DNA from: Poriferisodalis sp965116245
Lineage (GTDB): Bacteria; Actinomycetota; Acidimicrobiia; Acidimicrobiales; Poriferisodalaceae
Assembly: GCA_965116245.1 (NCBI GenBank)
Contig: OZ220497.1
Coordinates: forward strand, 2,728,001 to 2,792,000
Direction of reading: 5' to 3'
Length of the DNA stretch: 64,000 bases
In this document: piece after piece, positions 18,192-25,352 of the stretch
Position numbering within the stretch: the first letter of the stretch is position 1
Layout: the number at the start of each line of letters is the position of its first letter
Notes under the pieces: model-generated
Database searches by the model: none
Told to the model about the DNA's origin: nothing
The model's input: only the letters and a program-made list of their open reading frames with translations
Made by a program: the position numbers and the translations under genes

Positions 18192-19016
18192 TTGACGGGC
18201 GTGCCAGCCGACACGCCGACCAACGAGGAGTTGACCGCGGAGCGTTTCAGTTCGTTGATGGAAGTCATACGGCTGCGCCGATCGGTTCGCAGCTTTGAGC
18301 CTCCGTCCGAACCGCTGCCTCGTGAAGTGCTGCGCGACATATGCGAGGCCGGTCGGTGGGCTCCGTCGGGTGCCAACACGCAACCATGGCACTTCGTCAT
18401 CGCGTCAGAGCGAGACGATGTGCTTGCTGTGGCAGAAGTGTTTGTGCGACAAGCCGACCGATTGGTTGAGCACTGTCGAGGCTTCCCGCATGTCCACAAG
18501 AAACACTGGTTGCACAACTCGCTGGCGATCGTGATGCTGTTCTGCGACCCCCGATGGGTGGCCTCATACCCGATTAGCGACCACCCTCGTTGGCGCGACG
18601 AGTACGCAGCCAACAACGAGAAGATCCTGCTGGCATCAATCGGAGCTGCGGCGCAAAATATGCACCTGGCGGCCGCTGCATACGGCTTGACGACGGCCTG
18701 GCTGAGCGGTGGCGGTGAGGACACGACAGCTCGCGAACTGCGGGATCTGCTAGACGTGCCAGAGCCTTTAGTGCCGATCGCCACCATTCCCATCGGATGG
18801 CCACATCGGCGCGCCGAGTCGCGCTACCGCCATCAACTTGAGCGGCTCATCCACTGGGGGCGTTGGGACCCCGAACGCACCCCAACAGAAGATGCCGTTA
18901 GCACCTACGTAAGCGGAGTCCGCCGCAAAGCGATGTACGGTGCCAGCGAGACACTTGAAACCGGGACACTCAAGACCGGGACACCTGAGACCGGCACACC
19001 TGAGACTGGGCGCTGA
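18192..19016 (+). CDS. Nitroreductase-family protein with C-terminal pentapeptide repeat
   Basis: FMN-dependent nitroreductase fold. The FMN phosphate-binding region is RRSVRSFEPPSEPLP, followed by ICEAGRWAPSGANTQPWHF, and LLASIGAAAQNMHLAAAAYGL, AWLSGGG and IPIGWP later. The substrate is unknown; flavin-using dehalogenases and quinone reductases belong here. The start could be TTG 18192 or GTG 18201. The last 20 residues are four T-x-x-T-G units from a 15-bp repeat placed right before the stop, beyond the folded domain. Confidence 0.88.
   Translation: MTGVPADTPTNEELTAERFSSLMEVIRLRRSVRSFEPPSEPLPREVLRDICEAGRWAPSGANTQPWHFVIASERDDVLAVAEVFVRQADRLVEHCRGFPHVHKKHWLHNSLAIVMLFCDPRWVASYPISDHPRWRDEYAANNEKILLASIGAAAQNMHLAAAAYGLTTAWLSGGGEDTTARELRDLLDVPEPLVPIATIPIGWPHRRAESRYRHQLERLIHWGRWDPERTPTEDAVSTYVSGVRRKAMYGASETLETGTLKTGTPETGTPETGR
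18951..19010 (+). repeat. Four 15-bp tandem units at the end of the nitroreductase gene
   Basis: Units of 15 bp encode T-L/P-E/K-T-G four times immediately before the Arg-stop. Several unit differences are silent (GAA/GAG, ACC/ACT, GGG/GGC). Confidence 0.93.
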
Positions 19017-19094
19017 AGACCTAGCAGCACCGGGCCATCAGGCGCGCTGCGCCTACGGCAACCGAGTTGGCGCCTGTATCTCCTGATTCATCAA

Positions 19095-19760
19095 CTACAT
19101 CATGAAGCGGCTGGCTGTGGCGCTGGCCAGCCACATTTCGATGTCGCGGATGGCTTGAGTCATAGCTTGGCCGATTAGGTCCAGCTTGCGTACTTGCTCA
19201 ATACGCGGGGCGGCCTGCTCCAGTTCGGTTTTGGACAGCAGCTCGCCGAAGATGCCGCACGCATCAGCTAACGCGATGATCACGATGTCACGCGGGCTGG
19301 GGATTTCATCGCTGAACAGCACCCCCATGATGCGCAACTTCACTTCGCGTTCGGCCTTGCCGTCAATCATCGGATAGCGGCGAGACCGGAACACCCACAG
19401 ATGACGATCGTCCTTGCGCTCAAGAATCCCTGCGTCTACCAGACGGGCGAAGGCCTCTTCACGGATGGCCTGAGCTCGTGAGGCCACGAGCTCCAACCAA
19501 TAACGCGCGTCGCCCTCGCCCTGCTGCTCCGTGATTTGGGCCAAGGTGGGATCAAGTAGACCGTCACCAATCGGTGTTGAGTCAATGAGCATGAGATTGT
19601 CAAGGTCGGTATCGATCCGGTTCTCCATCGCCAGATCCATGAGCACGGCACCTGCGATGACCCGGTCAAGCGTGCGCTCCGGCACATGCACGAGCTTGCC
19701 GTCGTCGTCTCGCAGCAGTAGGAGCAGGATTTCCTCGGCGAATCTCAGCATGGCTCCCAT
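19095..19760 (-). CDS. GPP34 (GOLPH3/VPS74-like) domain protein
   Basis: About 221 residues. The pattern LRFAEEILLLLLRDDDGKLV, AGAVLMDLAMENRID, LVDAGILERK and RRYPMIDG matches the GPP34 domain, which in eukaryotes binds phosphatidylinositol-4-phosphate at the Golgi and is widespread in actinobacteria with an unknown role. I chose the ATG at 19760 because GGAAGGG lies four bases before it; an ATG at 19751 and a TTG at 19784 are alternatives. It is convergent with the nitroreductase gene. Confidence 0.85.
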   Translation of the reverse strand: MGAMLRFAEEILLLLLRDDDGKLVHVPERTLDRVIAGAVLMDLAMENRIDTDLDNLMLIDSTPIGDGLLDPTLAQITEQQGEGDARYWLELVASRAQAIREEAFARLVDAGILERKDDRHLWVFRSRRYPMIDGKAEREVKLRIMGVLFSDEIPSPRDIVIIALADACGIFGELLSKTELEQAAPRIEQVRKLDLIGQAMTQAIRDIEMWLASATASRFMM

Positions 19761-19936
19761 CCAACCCTTCCCACGCGGGCCCAAGTAGCACTCGCGCAGC
19801 GTTTGCTTAAGCTCAGCGTAGTTGCCCGTAGCTCAATCTGGCAGCCGCAGCACTCCTGCTTTGACGTGTTCAGGTTTCCATTCCGGCTCACATACTCAGA
19901 TACCGGGATCGGCTGCTCCGCTCACGTGTAGTTGCC

Positions 19937-20782
19937 CTACTCAACTATCACCTCAATCAGTTCAGCGTGGGCTAGGCCAATGTCAAAGTCCGGGCCGATC
20001 GGATGCTCAATTGCGATGCGGTAGGGCCCGCCGGGGCCATAGCGCTCGCATTCGGCATCGGGTATTGGCGCCATACACGGTGTCATATCGGTGATGGAAC
20101 GGACCCTGCCGTCAGCGGTCACGAATATGATTCGCAGCGCCAACGGCGTGTTGCGCATCCAAAAATTGCCGGTGGTGTCCTGGTCATAGATGAATGCCAT
20201 CGCGGCGTAGCCGCCGAGCGCTGTGAAGTCGTTTACTCCCATGAGTCCACGCCGACGCGCCTCAGGCGAATCGGCTACGAGGACCGGCCACCAATCGGTG
20301 CCGCTCGGTCCCCTCACGCTCAACAAACCCTCACGAAATGGGCTAGGCGGCGAAGCTGCTGCCAACACCTCGCGGGCCGAGGCCAGCGGATCTGGCTCTA
20401 CTCGCGTGTCCGCAACGGCGTCGGTATGAGACGGCGCAACCGCATCGGTCGGCTCGGGCGCGGCCACTTCGGTTGAAGACGGCGCAATAACTTCCGTCTG
20501 CGAAGGTTCAACGATTTCGGTTCTTTGAGGCGGCACCGTTTCGGCTGACAATGGTTCGGTTGGCAATGGCGCCAGGGCATCGGGTTGAGACGGCGCGACA
20601 GCCGCGGCTTGCGATAGCGGCACAGCTTCGGATTGAGACGGGGGCACAGAATCGACTGCTGGCGCGCCCTGCGTGGTCGTCTGCGCTTCGTTCGCGGAGC
20701 AGCCCGCAAGCACCAGCGCCACTGCCACACATGACGCAACTATGCGATGCACTGCCAGCCTCAGCACTGAAGCTCGGCTCAT
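19937..20782 (-). CDS. DUF192 lipoprotein with long repetitive linker
   Basis: 281 residues. A lipoprotein signal with lipobox VLAGC ends near residue 28. Residues about 40-125 are a Pro/Ser/Thr/Ala-rich linker of degenerate ten-residue units (PSQxE, PLSQ, PTEP). The C-terminal DUF192 domain follows: ARRRGLMGVNDFTALGGYAAMAFIYD, GNFWMRNTPLALRIIFV and ITDMTPCMAPIPDAECE. DUF192 proteins are small secreted domains of unknown function. The stretch from 19785 to 19936 downstream of the GPP34 start has no gene. It overlaps the DUF983 stop (ATGA), so the two are one operon. Confidence 0.88.
   Translation of the reverse strand: MSRASVLRLAVHRIVASCVAVALVLAGCSANEAQTTTQGAPAVDSVPPSQSEAVPLSQAAAVAPSQPDALAPLPTEPLSAETVPPQRTEIVEPSQTEVIAPSSTEVAAPEPTDAVAPSHTDAVADTRVEPDPLASAREVLAAASPPSPFREGLLSVRGPSGTDWWPVLVADSPEARRRGLMGVNDFTALGGYAAMAFIYDQDTTGNFWMRNTPLALRIIFVTADGRVRSITDMTPCMAPIPDAECERYGPGGPYRIAIEHPIGPDFDIGLAHAELIEVIVE
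20400..20660 (-). repeat. Degenerate 30-bp repeat coding the DUF192 protein linker
   Basis: About eight degenerate units of roughly 24-30 bp, with the recurring motif TCGG(T/A)T-GA-AC-GGCG on the plus strand, encode the Pro-Ser-Gln-rich spacer between lipid anchor and DUF192 domain. Confidence 0.7.
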
Positions 20783-21225
20783 GAAGAGCTTCCGCTTGCT
20801 CCTGAAGCCGTTTTGTTGTCTTCGGGCTTCTCCTCAAAGTCGCTCGATGTGAGTGGGCGAAACAGCACATCAACAGCGGTCCACAGCGTCCTAGAGAACG
20901 GGTCAAACAGCACCGGTGAGAGAATCCCAACTGGCAGCGCAACCTTCAACAGCGCAGCCAGCTCGGCATCTGACCCAGCAATGAGCATCGTGATCACAAC
21001 CGAGAGCAGCACTGCGGCTGCACTGGCCACAGTGTTGAGCGCTACCGCCCCCAGCCAGTGACCCTCAATGCGTTCGAAGCGCAGCCCACAACTTGGGCAC
21101 CGCTCACGAATGCCGAACGCTGCCATCTTGAACAGGCCACGCCCGCCGCACGCCGGACATGCCAACGTCAAACCGCGAAACAGCATGCGCACAGCGCAGT
21201 TTGCCTTGAAGGTTGGTCCCCGCAA
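20779..21225 (-). CDS. DUF983 membrane protein with zinc ribbon
   Basis: 148 residues. Two CxxC pairs, CPACGGRGLF and CPSCGLRF, form the zinc ribbon typical of DUF983, followed by two membrane segments (LNTVASAAAVLLSVVITMLI and VALPVGILSPVLF). The C-terminus is Ser/Glu-rich. The start may be TTG 21225 or ATG 21186. It is divergent from the P450 fusion gene with barely 60 bases between, so the promoters must overlap. Function unknown. Confidence 0.82.
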   Translation of the reverse strand: MRGPTFKANCAVRMLFRGLTLACPACGGRGLFKMAAFGIRERCPSCGLRFERIEGHWLGAVALNTVASAAAVLLSVVITMLIAGSDAELAALLKVALPVGILSPVLFDPFSRTLWTAVDVLFRPLTSSDFEEKPEDNKTASGASGSSS

Positions 21226-21284
21226 GACCTCAACAAGAGCAGGGCGCGGTGGAATTGGCCCGACTACATGATGAGATTGACACC

Positions 21285-24200
21285 GTGAACGCTCCGACTA
21301 CGACAGCACCCATAAGACCTCAACAGACTGCAACGCGATCGGTAGACGACGAAGGAGCAGTGCCTTTCGCTGATTTTGCGATCGGCGAGTTTGCCGACCT
21401 GGTGGCAATGAGCCGAGAGCTCAGCCACACTGGTGACTGGATCGTTCAAACACCGTTTGGGTTGTTCGTTCACGGCTATGACCAGGCCCGCTCGATCTTG
21501 CGAGACCCAACATGGATATCGCTGCTTGCGGGGATCGCGATGCTGGACGGCTCAAGTGAGATGGCGGTGAACTTCAACGCACTCATGTCGCGGGCAAGCC
21601 AAGAGGCGCCTGTTCGCCCCGGCAGCGAGGCCATGCGTGCCAGGCCAAACGTGTTGTCACTGGAGGGTGAAGACCACCGCCGCCTCAGGAGACTCTTTGG
21701 GCGCTCGTTTACCCCGGCAGCAGCGGACCGGTTGCGACCATTCATGGCATCGCACGCTGGCAGGCTGATTGACGAGATGGTGTCGGCCGGTGGCGGCGAG
21801 GTTGTCTCTGAGTTGTGTGACCCATATCCCGTACCTGTTATCTGCCGTTTGCTGGGCGTGGTGGACGACGACTGGGGCCAGTTCGCTCATTGGGCTGAGA
21901 CCATCTTCGGACTGTTTGACGGCGACGCGGAGGCTGTGGTTGCCAAGCTCGGCGACATCGCCGTAGCGCAGTCCGAGCTTGGCGCGTACGTGGAAGACTT
22001 GATTGCCCGGCGCCGACGCGAACCCGCCGATGACCTGCTTACAGAACTGATCTCGGTGAGCGAAGAGGGTGACAAGCTGAGCCCCGATGAGTTAATCGGC
22101 ATGGTTGAAGCTTTGCTAATAGCCGGAACCGACACCACTCGCAACCAACTCGGTGCCCTGCTTGCAGTGCTAGCCGACCGCCCTGAGCACTACGCAACGT
22201 TGCGAGCCCACCCCGACCGTATCCCGGCCTACGTCGAAGAATCGCTGCGCTACATAGGCGCGGTGCGCACAGCGGCGCGTGTCGCCACTACCGATGTAGT
22301 CGTGAACGGTCTGGAGTTCCCGGCTGGCACCGTCGTCATGATCGGCTTGCACGCCGCCAGCTTGGAAGGAGGCTGCCCCGTCCACACCCAGCCACAGACT
22401 GGTGCTACGACCGATGCGGTGCAAACCGCGGCTGTGGCCAATGGCATTGGGGAGGCTGGCACCAGAGACGCTGACAATAGGGGCGCTGGCAATGGAAAAA
22501 CAGGCAATGGGAAGTCAAACGGGGAACTGCGCTCCGTGGATCCCTACGAGTTCAATCCAACCGCTTCCCGCGAGCATCCGCACCTAGGTTTTGGTAGCGG
22601 CGCGCATCACTGTCTAGGTGCCTTTTTGGCACGGGCAGAGCTACAGGAAGCGCTGCGCGCCTTCATTGAGCGGGTCGAGCACTTTGAGCTTGACGAACCG
22701 GTTCAGTGGAAGCCGCTCTCGATGGGCATTTGGGGTCCCTCGCATATGCGTTTGCGCCTCAACGCCCCGCTGCGCAACACACGCGTGGACGCAGGCACCT
22801 TGCCGCCCCCAGATACCCACACAGAACTCGGAACCTCAGCGCACGAAGATCGCTATCTCGCTGAAGTGGCGCCGCTCCGCCGCACCATCGCAGCAAGCGT
22901 GCCCGAGCTGGTGGAACGTCCACGCTTCCCTCCGCTGGGCAGGCTCGCGGTCACCGCTGCGCGCATCGGCTGGGCGGTATATGCGGGGCGGCTACTGGAC
23001 CGGCGTCTAGACCCCGAACAACGTAGAGCGAAGACCTACCGCCGGCTGCGCCAAGCAGCCACAAGACTCGGCCCCGCCTACATCAAATTGGCTCAACTGA
23101 TAGCCGCTGGCGAAGGTGTGTTCCCCGATGCGCTCGTGGCGGAGTGTCGACTGTGCCGAGATCAAGTGCCAGCCGCGCCGTGGAAGGCGATTCGCGAGAT
23201 CGTCGAAACCGAACTAGGTCCGCTCGACGAACGGTTCGCAGAATTCGAATCGGAAGCAACCGCCGCCGCCTCCATCGCCCAGGTACATAACGCACAACTA
23301 GCTGACGGCTCCCGTGTAGTGGTCAAAGTGCAGCGGCCTCACATCCGCAGACGCGTTGAACGAGATCTGGCTGTACTGGCATGGGTTGCACCGAAGTTGG
23401 TTGGCCGTATACCGATCACCGCGTTGGCAAATCCGCCAGCCTTGGTGGAGCTCTTCGCGGAGACCATCAGCGAAGAGTTGGACTTTCGGGTTGAGGTGGC
23501 GAATCTCTTTGAGGTGCGTCGGGCGCTACGTGCCACCACCAATGGCCGCTGGCGAGTGCCCGAACCGCTGCTGGACGGCGTAACCGAGCGAGTAATCGTG
23601 ATGAGTCGCGTACCAGGAAGGCCGCTCAGCGAACTGCGGTCCGAAGATTTGGCGGAGGGTGAAGCGGCCGCGATATTTCGCCAGATGAATGATGCGCTGC
23701 TGCACGGTGCGTGCATGTCCGGTGTATTCCACGGCGATTTCCACGCTGGCAACGTCTTCATAGACACTGATGGATCGCCACCAGGCCAGCCGCCAGCCAT
23801 TGGATTGGTGGACTTCGGTATCACGGGACGGCTTGAAGGCCCCAAGCGGGTTGCCTTTCTGCGCTATGTGGTCGGTTTGCTAACGGGCGACCTGCAATCG
23901 CAGATCGCGGGCATGATCGAACTTGGCGCGTTCGGACCCGGCAGCAACCCTCAGCGTGTGATTCAAGACCTGCGCCTAGATCGGCCAGATTTCGACCCGC
24001 TTGAGCTCAACGAGGACGAGTTCACCGCCGAGTTCAGGGCACTCATTTCGGGACTGCTCGCAAACGGCGCACGCATTCCCAAAGAACTGATGCTGTTCAT
24101 CAAGAACTTCGCCTATCTGTGCTCGGTGATTGGCGAACTGGAACCCGAGATGGAAGTGCTGGCACAGTTTGAGCGAATCGCCTCTTCGTTCTTCGCACGC

Positions 24201-24374
24201 AACGGAGTACGGATGGCCACTGAGATAGGTTTCTCACCCGCCCCCGACGACGTAGATGAGCGCATCATCCGCCAGGCGATGGGCATTTCTCCCAAGCACG
24301 AGCGAGTCACGTGGCGGCTCATCCGCGGCAGGCGCGAACGCCTCACCTCCCGGGTGAGCAACCCTGCTGACTAG
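21285..24374 (+). CDS. Cytochrome P450 fused to an ABC1/UbiB kinase-like domain
   Basis: 1029 residues in one uninterrupted frame. The first half is a P450: AGTDTTRNQ (I-helix), EESLRY (ExxR) and FGSGAHHCLGAFLARAEL with heme cysteine at about 443. Between the strand before DPYEFNP and the heme loop there is an extra low-complexity stretch of about 50 residues holding a 15-bp repeat. The second half (about 550-1020) is an ABC1/ADCK/UbiB domain: AAASIAQV (Ala-rich loop), VVVKVQRP (Lys), HGDFHAGNV (catalytic Asp about 818) and VDFGITG (metal Asp about 843). The usual KxGQ motif reads KLAQ. GTG at 21285 is the likely start; in-frame GTGs exist upstream. P450s hydroxylate small hydrophobic molecules and UbiB proteins are ATPases that help handle isoprenoid lipids, so a lipid or quinone oxidation role is a reasonable inference. 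Confidence 0.9.
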   Translation: MNAPTTTAPIRPQQTATRSVDDEGAVPFADFAIGEFADLVAMSRELSHTGDWIVQTPFGLFVHGYDQARSILRDPTWISLLAGIAMLDGSSEMAVNFNALMSRASQEAPVRPGSEAMRARPNVLSLEGEDHRRLRRLFGRSFTPAAADRLRPFMASHAGRLIDEMVSAGGGEVVSELCDPYPVPVICRLLGVVDDDWGQFAHWAETIFGLFDGDAEAVVAKLGDIAVAQSELGAYVEDLIARRRREPADDLLTELISVSEEGDKLSPDELIGMVEALLIAGTDTTRNQLGALLAVLADRPEHYATLRAHPDRIPAYVEESLRYIGAVRTAARVATTDVVVNGLEFPAGTVVMIGLHAASLEGGCPVHTQPQTGATTDAVQTAAVANGIGEAGTRDADNRGAGNGKTGNGKSNGELRSVDPYEFNPTASREHPHLGFGSGAHHCLGAFLARAELQEALRAFIERVEHFELDEPVQWKPLSMGIWGPSHMRLRLNAPLRNTRVDAGTLPPPDTHTELGTSAHEDRYLAEVAPLRRTIAASVPELVERPRFPPLGRLAVTAARIGWAVYAGRLLDRRLDPEQRRAKTYRRLRQAATRLGPAYIKLAQLIAAGEGVFPDALVAECRLCRDQVPAAPWKAIREIVETELGPLDERFAEFESEATAAASIAQVHNAQLADGSRVVVKVQRPHIRRRVERDLAVLAWVAPKLVGRIPITALANPPALVELFAETISEELDFRVEVANLFEVRRALRATTNGRWRVPEPLLDGVTERVIVMSRVPGRPLSELRSEDLAEGEAAAIFRQMNDALLHGACMSGVFHGDFHAGNVFIDTDGSPPGQPPAIGLVDFGITGRLEGPKRVAFLRYVVGLLTGDLQSQIAGMIELGAFGPGSNPQRVIQDLRLDRPDFDPLELNEDEFTAEFRALISGLLANGARIPKELMLFIKNFAYLCSVIGELEPEMEVLAQFERIASSFFARNGVRMATEIGFSPAPDDVDERIIRQAMGISPKHERVTWRLIRGRRERLTSRVSNPAD
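22470..22529 (+). repeat. Degenerate 15-bp repeat inside the P450 domain
   Basis: Four 15-bp units in frame encode variants of x-G/D-N-G/R-K/G. They lie in the extra loop just before the heme-binding region. Confidence 0.75.
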
Positions 24375-24378
24375 GGGG

Positions 24379-25335
24379 TTGTCGTTGACAGTCGAAAGCG
24401 GACCGCCGGACACGATGCGGCCACTGGTTGCTGTGGAGCCCGACTGCTGGAGGCGCCCAGCGCTAATCGAGGCCGTTGAGCGAGGCGGAGGCACGTTCAG
24501 CACACCTGAGAGGGCATCGGCTCTCGTGTGGGCTGAACCCACCCAAGCGCACCTGATAGGCGGATTGGTTGATGCCAATCCAGGCATCAAATGGGTTCAG
24601 CTTCCATACGCAGGAATCGAGCCTGTGGTTGACATAGTGACCGCGCGCCCAGAAATCGAGTGGTACTGCGGCAAGGGCGTATATGCAGAACCTGTCGCCG
24701 AGCATGCGCTCATGCTTATGTTGGCCGGGCTGCGCGGCATGGCCACCTACGCACGTTCGCAGCGCTGGAGTGCGCCCGAAGGACACAACCTGCTCGGCGC
24801 TTCAGTGACAATTCTCGGCGGCGGTGGCATCACCGAGTCGCTTCTGCGCCTGCTTGCACCGTTCGGCTGCCGTGTGACCGTCGTGCGCAATCGGCCACAG
24901 CCGATGAACGGCGCCGCTCACGTGGTCGGACCCAGCGCGCTGGCGGACGTTCTAGCAACCACCGACGTGTTGGCGCTGGCCTTGGCGCTCACACCCGAGA
25001 CGGCTGGGATAGTCGGCGCAACCGAACTGGAGGCACTGCCGCGCCACGCCTGGGTTGTGAACGTGGCACGCGGCGGCCACATAGTCACCGACGATTTGGT
25101 GGCGGTTCTGCGCGCGGGTCAGATTGGCGGAGCAGCGTTGGATGTCACCGATCCTGAACCGCTGCCTGGCGGCCATCCGCTGTGGACGATGCCCAACTGC
25201 CTAATCACGCCGCACATAGCCAACACTCCCGAGATGGGTTTGGCGCTACTAGCGGACCGAGTGACCATCAATGTGGCTCACAAGGTCGCTGGCGAACCCC
25301 TGATTGGTCCGGTGTTCCTTGAGCTGGGCTACTAG
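24379..25335 (+). CDS. D-isomer-specific 2-hydroxyacid dehydrogenase family protein
   Basis: 318 residues, NAD(P)-dependent oxidoreductase fold. The nucleotide-binding region is VTILGGGGITESLLRLL; catalytic residues are Arg in VNVARGGHIV, Glu in DPEPLPGGHPLW and His in LITPHIANT. The 2-keto or 2-hydroxy acid used is not evident. TTG codons at 24379 and 24385 are the possible starts, preceded by an AGGGGG site. It follows the P450 fusion after four bases and is very likely cotranscribed. Confidence 0.88.
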   Translation: MSLTVESGPPDTMRPLVAVEPDCWRRPALIEAVERGGGTFSTPERASALVWAEPTQAHLIGGLVDANPGIKWVQLPYAGIEPVVDIVTARPEIEWYCGKGVYAEPVAEHALMLMLAGLRGMATYARSQRWSAPEGHNLLGASVTILGGGGITESLLRLLAPFGCRVTVVRNRPQPMNGAAHVVGPSALADVLATTDVLALALALTPETAGIVGATELEALPRHAWVVNVARGGHIVTDDLVAVLRAGQIGGAALDVTDPEPLPGGHPLWTMPNCLITPHIANTPEMGLALLADRVTINVAHKVAGEPLIGPVFLELGY

Positions 25336-25352
25336 GTGGGCTGCTGGCTGGG

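Noticed and set aside
18990..19094. Terminator between nitroreductase and GPP34 genes
   Set aside because: AGGCGC and GCGCCT can pair (about 19041-19056) but there is no T run on either side, so it is not claimed.
22470..22529. P450 pseudogene broken by an insertion
   Set aside because: The insertion keeps the frame and all heme-binding motifs follow it, so the gene is taken as intact.
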